From Candidatus Peregrinibacteria bacterium (lineage in GTDB: Bacteria; Patescibacteriota; Gracilibacteria; UBA1369; LOWO2-01-FULL-3): DNA of 15,261 bases. Within the stretch, counting starts at the first letter, position 1. Each line of letters starts with the position of its first letter. Shown here piece after piece: positions 6,662 to 13,868 of this stretch. The translations under genes were made by a program, and so were the position numbers. The stretch is from assembly GCA_016186245.1 (NCBI GenBank), contig JACPLZ010000015.1:1-15261 (forward strand), written 5' to 3'. A model generated the notes under the pieces. That model had not been told where the DNA came from. It searched no databases and saw only the letters and a list, made by a program, of their open reading frames with translations.

Positions 6662-7402
6662 TTAGGACAATAAATTTAGCCAGTCTGTAATTGAGAGGTG
6701 CTGGGGGCGCTTGTCTTGAATTTGCAATGCTGCAAGTTTTTCTTTGTATTCCGGAATAGTGTTGCTGAGTTTTTTGCGGCCCTGAGAAAAAGCCTGCTTG
6801 GCGAGATGCAGTATTTTTTCTGCGGTTTTGTCGTCAGTTTGAGGATCTATTTCGATATGAAGAATGGCAGAATCAACTTTTGGTTGAGGCGAAAAGGCTC
6901 CAGGCGATACTTTTTTTATCAATTTTGCGTGGCCGTAAAGGGCTACCTGCAGAGATAATACTGACATATCCGGATCGAGCCGGCAGATTTTCCTGGCAAC
7001 CTCGTATTGGACGAGTAGGGTCATTGACGCCGGTTTATTTGGGGCTTGAAGAAAGTGATTTAGCAGCGGGGATGTGATGTAGTAGGGGATATTGGCTACA
7101 ACTTTGTAAGGAGTTTTTGGCGGCTGGAATTTGAGGGCGTCCAGGTGAAGCAGTTCCACATTTTTGGGGAGAATTTTCCGGAGATGGCCGAGGAGTCTTT
7201 GATCCAGCTCTATTGCGGTAATTTTTTTGGCTAGTTTTGCCAATTCCAAAGTCAAAATCCCGAAGCCGGGGCCTATTTCCACGATGTGATCATCTGGTGA
7301 AATGTCCGAGGAGGTAAGAATTTTCTGAAGTATATGGTGATCCTTCAGAAAATTCTGGCCAAGAGATTTTTTCGCCCGGATATTTCGACTGGAAGAGTTC
7401 AT
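6662..7402 (-). CDS. rsmA: 16S rRNA (adenine1518/1519-N6) dimethyltransferase
   Basis: A 246-residue SAM-dependent enzyme that dimethylates two adjacent adenines in the 3' hairpin of 16S rRNA during 30S maturation. Motifs are KKSLGQNFLKD (11-21), the SAM-binding loop VEIGPGFGILT (41-51), the acidic AIELD (63-67), catalytic NIPYYIT (104-110, the NLPY motif), and PGAFSPQPKVDSAIL. It is somewhat shorter than the E. coli enzyme (273) but complete. Its ATG overlaps the stop of the DUF167 gene as ATGA (7399-7402), so translation is probably coupled. It is the last gene of the minus-strand group. Confidence 0.94.
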   Translation of the reverse strand: MNSSSRNIRAKKSLGQNFLKDHHILQKILTSSDISPDDHIVEIGPGFGILTLELAKLAKKITAIELDQRLLGHLRKILPKNVELLHLDALKFQPPKTPYKVVANIPYYITSPLLNHFLQAPNKPASMTLLVQYEVARKICRLDPDMSVLSLQVALYGHAKLIKKVSPGAFSPQPKVDSAILHIEIDPQTDDKTAEKILHLAKQAFSQGRKKLSNTIPEYKEKLAALQIQDKRPQHLSITDWLNLLS

Positions 7403-7635
7403 GTTATTTTTATCAATTTCAGGTGATCGGTTTCTCCGCTTATGATGCTGATGTTTTCTTTTTCAGTTTTGAATTCTTCGCTTAAAAACCTGATTAATTC
7501 TTTATTGGCTTTGCCTTTCTCCGGTATGGCTTTGATGCGGATTTTCCAGGTTTTTTCTCCGGAACTGTCTTCCATTATTTCGACTATTTCATTCTTGCCG
7601 CTTCGCGGGATGACTTTAACTCTGATGTATTTCAT
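7399..7635 (-). CDS. DUF167 (YggU-family) small protein
   Basis: A 78-residue protein with the DUF167 pattern: N-terminal IRVKVIPRSGKNEI, a central WKIRIKAIPEKGKANKELIRFLSEEF, then IISGETDHLKLIKI. The PxxGKAN segment is the family hallmark. Structures of the family are known, but a firm function is not. It overlaps the upstream frame by 20 nt and the downstream rsmA by 4 nt, so it lies in the same transcript. Confidence 0.85.
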   Translation of the reverse strand: MKYIRVKVIPRSGKNEIVEIMEDSSGEKTWKIRIKAIPEKGKANKELIRFLSEEFKTEKENISIISGETDHLKLIKIT

Positions 7636-8155
7636 TTTTTCCGAATAAATATTTGCGGACTTCCTCGATTATGAGAAGAATTGCTCCGCCAAAAAGAATG
7701 ATCTGCCATTCAATAAGAGAGATTGGAGCCAATCCTAAAAATTCAAATTTACCGGCAAGATAAATAATCAGAACTGCGATGATGGCGACGCAAGTAAGAT
7801 GCATGTTGCCGGTAAGCAGGTTTTTTGAGACGGATGATTTTTTATTTTTTACGTTTACGGCATTGATAATCTGTAAAATTCCGAAAGTTGCCAGCATGAG
7901 CGTGGTATTTTTTGTTGAAGCTGTTATGCCTGAAAAGGTTTTTTCAAATGGGTGCCAGCCGAAACGTGTCAGATTCCACCATGCTGCCGCGGCGCAAATG
8001 ATGGCAATTATTATGCCTATGCCCGCGATATGGGGATATGTTTTTTCTTCCATGGGATTTTCTTCTTTGCGCAGGGCAAATTCCAGGGGGATGTTGATGG
8101 CGAGTTCCAGAAAAGCAAGTGTTGCAATTGTAAACGGCAGAGGAGCGTTAGGTTT
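7616..8155 (-). pseudogene. C-terminal membrane part of degenerate P-type ATPase (out of frame with 8148-9233)
   Basis: About 179 codons are open in the frame one base off from the upstream ORF. The product matches the last membrane helices of P2-type cation ATPases: a PLPFTIATLAFLELAINIPLEFAL helix (M6-like), a helix pair around IAGIGIIIAIICAAAAW (M7-like), then LMLATFGILQIINA, CVAIIAVLIIYLA and WQIILFGGAILLIIEEVRKYL (M8-M10). The first ATG (8053) is after the first helix, and no ATG, GTG or TTG precedes it in frame. Removing one T from the run at 8153-8157 would fuse it to the upstream ORF. I therefore read it as the 3' part of one gene, split by a true or artefactual frameshift. Confidence 0.65.
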
Positions 8156-9233
8156 TTAATCCGTTTTCTTTTGTGGCGATGGCTGTCGTTTCACCTTCTT
8201 CCCGCAGCGCGTCGATAATTTTGGGTCTGTTTTCGTCGGTAATATCGCAAAATATGTAGTCTTTTTCTTTGTTTTTTATCATTTTGCGCAGCTTTTCCTG
8301 CGGGATATTTTCAAGGTCTTTAGAAGAAATGACTTCGAAATAGCGGGGGTTAACGATGCCGAGATCACGGCCTATTGCCAGCGCTTTTCTTCCCTTTAGG
8401 CTGGAGACGATGTAGATTTTGATTCCGTCTTTTTTAATGTTTTCCACGGTTTCATAGAGATTGTCTTTTATGTAATTTCCAAGACCGATGATTCCAAGCA
8501 GGACAAGATCGTTTTCGGTGAACTGGTCGGTGTAATTTTCCAGTTTCTTTTTTGGAAGAGGTTTATATGCGAAGGCGATTGTTTTTTCTCCCTTTTGATT
8601 GAGTTTTTCAATCTGAATTTTCAGTTTACGGATTTGATTTGAAGTAAGTCCGGTATTTTTTCCATTCAAAAAAATGCGTGTGCAGCGTTCGAGGATGGCG
8701 GATGGATTTCCCTTATTGAATGCAAAGATTTCTTCGCTTTCTTTGTCTATTGCCACGATTGTGGATATTTTTTTTACTTCGCTGGTTGGAATGTGGGTGA
8801 TTATTCCGTATTTTTGCCCAAGTCTTTTTTCGTCCATGGCGCAATTTTTAAGAAATTTTGAAATTACCGTTTCTATTTCCTGATGCTTGGGGTAATGGCA
8901 AAGAGCCGAGATGGCGGCTATCAATTGCATTGTTAATTCCTTGCGAAGCTCGCGCTTGTCTAATTTTAAGTCTTCTTTAGTGTCGTGGTTCTCAATGTAA
9001 GTGAAATTGCTTTTTTCATCCATCATGGCTTCATACTTGTCAAAAATAAGGCTTTTGACGGCAAGATTTTCATGAATCAGATTTCCGGAGATATTGGTGA
9101 TTATTGTCGTCGCTTTGGCCAGACTCGAATTGTATGGCGAAAAAAATCTGGCATACGCAAGAATTATTATCAGGCTGAAAGGAATTCCCGATAGGATAAA
9201 AATGCTGAATTGTAAAATTAATTCTTTGCTCAT
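8148..9233 (-). CDS. Degenerate P-type ATPase-like protein (P and N domains, catalytic residues replaced)
   Basis: A 361-residue ORF. An N-terminal membrane segment (about 6-30) matches M4 of cation ATPases and runs into TIITNISGNLIHEN, which lines up with the VICSDKTGTLTEN phosphorylation motif; the Asp is Asn47. An N-domain-like stretch follows with KGNPSAILERC (174-184; KGA motif), then GIIGLGNYIKDN (like GxxGMxDPPR). GIKIYIVSSLKGRKALAIG follows, with TGD replaced by VSS (276-278). The end, DENRPKIIDALREEGETTAIATKENGLK, has the GDGxNDxP hinge replaced by TKENGLK. M1-M3, the actuator domain with TGES, and M5 are absent. It cannot pump ions by the usual cycle. It overlaps trmD by ATGA (9230-9233). 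It may be a regulatory pseudoenzyme or a decaying gene. Confidence 0.7.
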   Translation of the reverse strand: MSKELILQFSIFILSGIPFSLIIILAYARFFSPYNSSLAKATTIITNISGNLIHENLAVKSLIFDKYEAMMDEKSNFTYIENHDTKEDLKLDKRELRKELTMQLIAAISALCHYPKHQEIETVISKFLKNCAMDEKRLGQKYGIITHIPTSEVKKISTIVAIDKESEEIFAFNKGNPSAILERCTRIFLNGKNTGLTSNQIRKLKIQIEKLNQKGEKTIAFAYKPLPKKKLENYTDQFTENDLVLLGIIGLGNYIKDNLYETVENIKKDGIKIYIVSSLKGRKALAIGRDLGIVNPRYFEVISSKDLENIPQEKLRKMIKNKEKDYIFCDITDENRPKIIDALREEGETTAIATKENGLKT

Positions 9234-9874
9234 TTTAATTTGCTTTTGCGCCAGGCGGCAATGTTTTTATGATGTCCGGAGACCAGAACTTTCGGGACTT
9301 TCATGCCTTTGAATTCAGCTGGGCGGGTGTAGTGGGGATATTCTTTTTTTCGATCCAAAGCTTTGGAAAATGAATCCTGCTCGTGAGACTGTTCTTTTCC
9401 CAATACCCCGGGAATAAGCCTGGAAATGCTGTCCAGCAGTACCATTGCCGGCAATTCGCCTCCTGTAAGCACGTAATTTCCGATGGAAATTTCTTCATCA
9501 ATGAGAGTATCGCGGATGCGCTGATCTATTCCCTCATAGCGTCCGCAGATAAAAATCATGCCGCTTTTTTTTGCCATTTTTTCGGCTTTTATCTGGGTGA
9601 AAGTATTGCCGTCCGGAGTCAAAAAAATAACCGGTCCTTTGTTGTATCTCCTTGCATATTTTATCGCGTCGTGGAGAGGCTGTGGAGTCATCACCATTCC
9701 TGCGCCTCCTCCATAAGGGACATCGTCCACTTTTTTATGCTTATCTTTGGAAAATTTCCTGATATCGTGAATTTTTATTTTGATCAGTTTTTTTTTGTGG
9801 GCGCGTTTAATGATGCTTTCATTCAAATAAGACTCAAAGGTGCGCGGAAAAATTGTGAGAATATCAAAGCGCAT
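9230..9874 (-). CDS. trmD: tRNA (guanine37-N1) methyltransferase
   Basis: A 214-residue SPOUT-class, SAM-dependent enzyme that methylates G37 of tRNAs to prevent frameshifting. Motifs are the N-terminal FDILTIFPRTFESYL, VDDVPYGGGAGMVM, FICGRYEGIDQRI, the knot segment SIGNYVLTGGELPAMVLLDSISRLIPGVLG and the C-terminal HYTRPAEFKG, with GHHKNIAAWR at the end. It is short at the C-terminus compared with E. coli (255) but keeps the core. It begins 20 nt after the large P-type ATPase and its stop overlaps the next gene's ATG. No Shine-Dalgarno is seen; a TAGAAT box lies 9 nt upstream of the ATG. Confidence 0.94.
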   Translation of the reverse strand: MRFDILTIFPRTFESYLNESIIKRAHKKKLIKIKIHDIRKFSKDKHKKVDDVPYGGGAGMVMTPQPLHDAIKYARRYNKGPVIFLTPDGNTFTQIKAEKMAKKSGMIFICGRYEGIDQRIRDTLIDEEISIGNYVLTGGELPAMVLLDSISRLIPGVLGKEQSHEQDSFSKALDRKKEYPHYTRPAEFKGMKVPKVLVSGHHKNIAAWRKSKLK

Positions 9875-9894
9875 GGCATGCTTATTCTACTTGA

Positions 9895-12372
9895 TTATTT
9901 TGTTCTGTGAAAGAAATGGCGGAACATATTGTTTATTGCCGGCGTTAAAAATGCCGTGGCGGCAAAAGCGCTTATTATCAGCCATTCTGTCGGGCCGAGA
10001 GGTATTGTTTTAAAAATATCCTGCATGAATGGAACGTAGATCACGGCCAGCTGCATCATTAACGATATAAGCACTGCCAGGATGAGGCTTTTGTTGGAGA
10101 AAAATGATTTCAGGGTGACGTTTTTTTCTTCTTTGCATACGAAGGCAAAGAATAATTCGAATAAAACTATTTCGGTAAAAACCATCGTTCTGGCATAGGA
10201 CGGCATTGAGAAATTTGCAGTGGCTATGCCGTGCGTGCTATCGAGATTGATGGCGTAGAAATAGCAGACGATATTGGCAAGTGTCTGGATGATCGCAGCT
10301 GTCATAATGAAGCCAAAAAATTTTTTGAAGATGTTTTCGTTTTTTGGGTGAGGGGCATGTGTCATCGTATCTTTACGTATTTTGGAATTTCCCAGTGCCA
10401 GCGCCGGCAGAGCGTCAGTCACCAGGTTGATCCAGAGAATCTGAAGCGGCAAAAGTGGCAAAGGATAACCCATAATTGTGAGTATGCCGACAGTCAATAC
10501 GCTGTCGTAATTGGAAGAAAGCAGATATTTTACAAAGGAAAGAATGTTGCTATAAATCCGGCGGCCTTCTTCTATTGCATTGGTTATTGTTGTGAAATTA
10601 TCATCTTTGAGGATAATATCGGAAACTTCTTTGCTTGCTTCTGTGCCTTTTATGCCCATGGCTACGCCAACGTCAGCGTGTTTGAGCGCCGGTGCGTCGT
10701 TGATGCCATCTCCGGTGACAGCCACTACTTCATTATTTTTTTGAAGAATATCAACGATACGATATTTGTGTTCCGGTCTGGTGCGCGCAAAAATTTCCGT
10801 TTTGTATAATTCTTCTTTTAATTTTTGATCGGTTAGTTTGTCTATTTCTTCTCCCGTTATGACGTTGTGTACTTTGAGGCCGAGATGCTCGCCGATTGCG
10901 CGGGCAGTAACGGCATTATCGCCGGTAATGATTATTACCCTAATTCCAGCTTCCTGGGCTATTTTCAGCGAGTTTTTAACGGATTTTCGCGGAGGATCGG
11001 CCATGCCGACTATTCCGGTAAAAATGAGATTGTTTTCATCGAATTTTCCCTCGTATGTTTTGTAGGCCATGCCAAGTACACGCAGGGCGTTTTTGGCATA
11101 TTCAAGCGCTTTTTCGTGAAACGTGTCTCTGTCTTTCCGGGTGAGCGGCTGTACCTGATTGTCTTTGAAAATGTGGGTGCTGCGGCGAAGGATTTCTTCA
11201 AATGCTCCTTTTGCAAAAATGGTTTTTGTAGATCCAGTCTGGTTTAATGTGGACATCATTTTGCGATCCGAGGTGAAAATATTTTCATCCAATTCCTGGT
11301 ATTGTTTTGCATAATCCGCCTTTCTGGCAAGAATTTTGAGGGCAATTTCTGTCGGGTCGCCAAGAATATTTTTGTTGACGAACGAGTTATTGCAGTTTTC
11401 GCAGATTTCCAAAAGTTTTTTTTCTGAAGGAAGATGGAGTTTAATTTTTTCATCGAAATTGTATCCTTCGCCGAGGATATCCATTTCGCGGTCGGCGGTG
11501 AAGATTTTTTTTACTGTTATTTCATAGGCGGTCAATGTGCCTGATTTTTTTCTTGCCAAAACCTGTACGCCGGTTGCCAGAGAAAAAGTGAGAATAATCG
11601 GCATTCCTTCGGGTATGGCGGAAACTCCGAGCGCGACTGCGGTCATAAGCATGTGAAGATAGGATATGCCTTTGATTGCGCCCAATATGAAAACGATTCC
11701 GACAAGAATCAGGATTACAATGCCCACTTTTTTACCGAGCTCGTCGAGTTGAATCGCCAGAGGCGAGCGGGTTTCTTCTTCTTTTGAAACCAGGCGGATG
11801 ATTTTCCCAAACTCAGTGTTGATACCGGTGGCTGTGATAATGGCTTTGCCGTGCCCTGTTGTGACTATCGTGCCTTTAAAAATCTTATCTTTTTTGTTTT
11901 TTGATGAAGGAACACTTTCTCCGGTGAGCATGGATTCGTCAATTTTGATGGAGATAGCCTCAATGAGCTCCGCATCGGCTGGAATTTTATCTCCTTCCTG
12001 TAAAATGATTATGTCTTCTGGCACCAAGTCTGTTATCGGTATTTCCTGTTCATGCTGATCTCTTATTACGATTGTTTTGGGGATGACCATTTTTTTTAGC
12101 GCCCGGATGGCATTTTCCGCTTTGTATTCCTGTACAAAGCCAATTATTGCGTTGATAATCACGATGGCAAAAATGGCGATGCCGTCGAGAGGTTCTTTTA
12201 AAAGAATGGAAATTGTGCCGGCAATGATAAGAATGATCACCAGTAAAGAAGTAAACTGGGAGAGCAGGATTTTGAGCGTTGTGAATTTATATGGACTTGG
12301 AATGTCGTTTGGTCCAAATTCCCGGAGTTTGATTTTGGCCTGTGATGAGGTTAGGCCGAGAGAGGGATGCAT
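9895..12372 (-). CDS. P2-type cation-transporting ATPase lacking the phosphorylation-site segment
   Basis: An 825-residue membrane protein of the Ca2+/cation P2 ATPase group. M1-M2 lie at about 38-82, the actuator domain has TGES at 150-153, M3-M4 carry PEGMP (254-258), the N domain has KGAFEEI (388-394), GMADPPR (456-462) follows, then TGDN (483-486), TGDGINDAPALK (553-564), and M5-M10 occupy about 612-815. M6 has ILWINLVTD with Asn649 and Asp653, equivalent to cation ligands in SERCA; Glu255 is the M4 ligand. The DKTGT motif is missing: VQVLARKK (269-276) runs straight into SGTLTAYE (277-284), skipping about 23 residues including the phosphorylated Asp. As written, it cannot form the phosphoenzyme. 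N-terminus and start are normal. Confidence 0.88.
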   Translation of the reverse strand: MHPSLGLTSSQAKIKLREFGPNDIPSPYKFTTLKILLSQFTSLLVIILIIAGTISILLKEPLDGIAIFAIVIINAIIGFVQEYKAENAIRALKKMVIPKTIVIRDQHEQEIPITDLVPEDIIILQEGDKIPADAELIEAISIKIDESMLTGESVPSSKNKKDKIFKGTIVTTGHGKAIITATGINTEFGKIIRLVSKEEETRSPLAIQLDELGKKVGIVILILVGIVFILGAIKGISYLHMLMTAVALGVSAIPEGMPIILTFSLATGVQVLARKKSGTLTAYEITVKKIFTADREMDILGEGYNFDEKIKLHLPSEKKLLEICENCNNSFVNKNILGDPTEIALKILARKADYAKQYQELDENIFTSDRKMMSTLNQTGSTKTIFAKGAFEEILRRSTHIFKDNQVQPLTRKDRDTFHEKALEYAKNALRVLGMAYKTYEGKFDENNLIFTGIVGMADPPRKSVKNSLKIAQEAGIRVIIITGDNAVTARAIGEHLGLKVHNVITGEEIDKLTDQKLKEELYKTEIFARTRPEHKYRIVDILQKNNEVVAVTGDGINDAPALKHADVGVAMGIKGTEASKEVSDIILKDDNFTTITNAIEEGRRIYSNILSFVKYLLSSNYDSVLTVGILTIMGYPLPLLPLQILWINLVTDALPALALGNSKIRKDTMTHAPHPKNENIFKKFFGFIMTAAIIQTLANIVCYFYAINLDSTHGIATANFSMPSYARTMVFTEIVLFELFFAFVCKEEKNVTLKSFFSNKSLILAVLISLMMQLAVIYVPFMQDIFKTIPLGPTEWLIISAFAATAFLTPAINNMFRHFFHRTK

Positions 12373-12378
12373 GTGGGT

Positions 12379-12387
12379 ATTTTAACA
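12379..12387 (-). promoter_or_regulatory. Extended -10 promoter of the P-type ATPase group
   Basis: On the minus strand TGTTAAAAT (TGnTAAAAT) ends 6 nt before the ATG at 12372, predicting a leaderless or nearly leaderless mRNA, as for pyrD and pyrF. It lies just downstream of the palindrome array that follows rpsI. Confidence 0.55.
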
Positions 12388-12407
12388 GAAATGGAGATAT
12401 AGACCAG

Positions 12408-12635
12408 CGTGACAAAGAGAGGGGAAAGGATTTTTGCAAAGCAAAAATCCGGATGCTGAAATGAATTCAGCATGACACGATGAGATATGCTGAAATGAAT
12501 TCAGCATGACACGATGAGAGATGCTTCAGCATGACACGATGAGAGATGCTGAAATGAATTCAGCATGACACGATATGACACGATGAGATGCTGAAATGAA
12601 TTCAGCATGACACGATATGACACGATATGACACGA
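12408..12635. repeat. Array of palindromic repeats between rpsI and the P-type ATPase
   Basis: Hairpin B (GGATTTTTGC-AAA-GCAAAAATCC, 12428-12450) is followed by hairpin A, ATGCTGAA-5 nt-TTCAGCAT. Full copies of A are at 12453-12473, 12487-12507, 12546-12566 and 12588-12608, with an internally deleted copy at 12521-12532. Linkers are built from GACACGATGAGA, and the last 30 bases are an ATGACACGAT microrepeat that reaches the rpsI stop codon. The unit matches the element upstream of pyrD. Spacers are near-identical, so this is not CRISPR. Being the only sequence between two gene groups, its hairpins could stop or stabilise the ribosomal-protein transcript. Confidence 0.85.
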
Positions 12636-13064
12636 TTATCTTTTGCTGAACTGCGGTCCTTTTCTGGCGCGTTTGAGGCCGTATTTTTTGCGCTCTTTGG
12701 TGCGGGAATCGCGTGTAAGCAAGCCGGCTTTGCGCAGTGTGGGCTTATTTAGGGGATCGGCTTCAACAAGGGCTTTGGAAATGCCGTGTCTCAATGCTTC
12801 AGCCTGGGAGGAAACTCCTCCTCCGTTGATGCGGGCGCTGATGTCAAATTTCTGGGTTGAACCAGTGAGCGTTAAAGGAGTTTTTGCTGTGCCAATGAGG
12901 GTTTTTACCGTTAAATATTCGCCAATTGGTTTGTTGTTGATTGTGATTTCACCGGTTCCTTTGTACAATCTTACAGATGCAATGGATGATTTTCGTTTGC
13001 CGACCGCATAAAAATATTTTGATTTTTTGGCTGCTGCCGGTTGTGGTGTGGCTGCTTTAGGCAT
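12636..13064 (-). CDS. rpsI: 30S ribosomal protein S9
   Basis: A 142-residue protein of the small-subunit head whose C-terminal tail reaches the tRNA in the P site. A short Ala/Pro/Lys-rich N-terminal extension (about residues 1-14) precedes the conserved YAVGKRKSSIASVRLYKG. The hallmark ISARINGGGVSSQAEALRHGISKAL and the ending KERKKYGLKRARKGPQFSKR are present. It follows rplM by 10 nt, the usual L13-S9 pair, and its stop codon abuts the repeat array. Confidence 0.97.
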   Translation of the reverse strand: MPKAATPQPAAAKKSKYFYAVGKRKSSIASVRLYKGTGEITINNKPIGEYLTVKTLIGTAKTPLTLTGSTQKFDISARINGGGVSSQAEALRHGISKALVEADPLNKPTLRKAGLLTRDSRTKERKKYGLKRARKGPQFSKR

Positions 13065-13074
13065 TTTATGATTG

Positions 13075-13503
13075 TTATACTTCTATGGTTGTAGGATTTT
13101 GTGCGGCATGAGGATGCTCACCGCCTGCATACAATTTCAGTTTTTTCATAAAATCTTTTCTAAGATGATTTTTTGGCAGCATACCCCGTACAGCGAGCTC
13201 GATAACTTTCACAGGTTTTGTTTCCAGTAATTCTCTTGCCGGCTGCCGTTTGAGTCCTCCAAGGTATCCACTGTGTCTGTAGTATATCTTCGTGTCTATT
13301 TTGTTTCTGGTAAGTTTTACTTTTTCAGCGTTGATTACCACTACGAAATCGCCGCAATCCATTTGAGGAGTAAAATATGGCTTGTCTTTGCCTCGAAGTT
13401 TATCGGCAATTTTTGTAGCCATGCGTCCAAGGGTTTTGTCTTTTGCGTCTATAAGATACCATTGGCGAGTTAACTGATTTTCTTTGGGCAGAGTTGTTTT
13501 CAT
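13075..13503 (-). CDS. rplM: 50S ribosomal protein L13
   Basis: A 142-residue early-assembly protein of the large subunit. It shows WYLIDAKDKTLGRMATKIADKLRGKDKPYFTP, GDFVVVINAEKVKLT, YYRHSGYLGGLK and the AVRGMLPKN signature. The length is that of the family. It starts 6 nt after the rplQ stop, with no Shine-Dalgarno in the gap. Confidence 0.97.
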   Translation of the reverse strand: MKTTLPKENQLTRQWYLIDAKDKTLGRMATKIADKLRGKDKPYFTPQMDCGDFVVVINAEKVKLTRNKIDTKIYYRHSGYLGGLKRQPARELLETKPVKVIELAVRGMLPKNHLRKDFMKKLKLYAGGEHPHAAQNPTTIEV

Positions 13504-13509
13504 ATTGTT

Positions 13510-13863
13510 TTATACCAGTTCAATTTGTACTACGGGGGCGTTGTCGCCTGCGCGATAGCCCAAGCGGGTAATCCTGGTGTAGCCCGAGGTTCTATCTTTA
13601 TATTTATCCAATAAAACTTCAAGTATTTTTTTGGAAGCATTGTCGTGCTGCAGGAGTTTCTCTATTTCGCGGATTGCTTCTCTTTTCTCTTTCTGTTTGG
13701 CAAGATTGATAAGGCGGTCGATAAATGGCTGTACAGCCTTGGCTTTTGCCTCTGTTGTTTTGATTTTTTCATAGATTATCACTGACATCGCCAGATTGCG
13801 GATCAGGGCTGTGGCGTGGTCTTTGTTGATTCCTATCCTGATTTTTTTAACTTTGTGGCGCAT
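13510..13863 (-). CDS. rplQ: 50S ribosomal protein L17
   Basis: A 117-residue protein located at the peptide exit tunnel rim. MRHKVKKIRIGINKDHATALIRNLAMSVI matches the family start (usually MRHxxxxxxLxRxxxHRxAL), although the Leu-Gly-Arg segment is altered. The C-terminal GYTRITRLGYRAGDNAPVVQIELV is typical. It begins 5 nt after the rpoA stop, as in the alpha operon of most bacteria. Confidence 0.96.
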   Translation of the reverse strand: MRHKVKKIRIGINKDHATALIRNLAMSVIIYEKIKTTEAKAKAVQPFIDRLINLAKQKEKREAIREIEKLLQHDNASKKILEVLLDKYKDRTSGYTRITRLGYRAGDNAPVVQIELV

Positions 13864-13868
13864 ATTTT

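Noticed and set aside
12428..12450. Simple Rho-independent terminator
   Set aside because: The stem is AT-rich in its middle and no clear U-tract follows on either strand; any terminator role is only a possibility.
12450..12635. CRISPR array
   Set aside because: Repeat units are separated by short, near-identical linkers instead of unique spacers, the units are themselves palindromes, and there are no cas genes.
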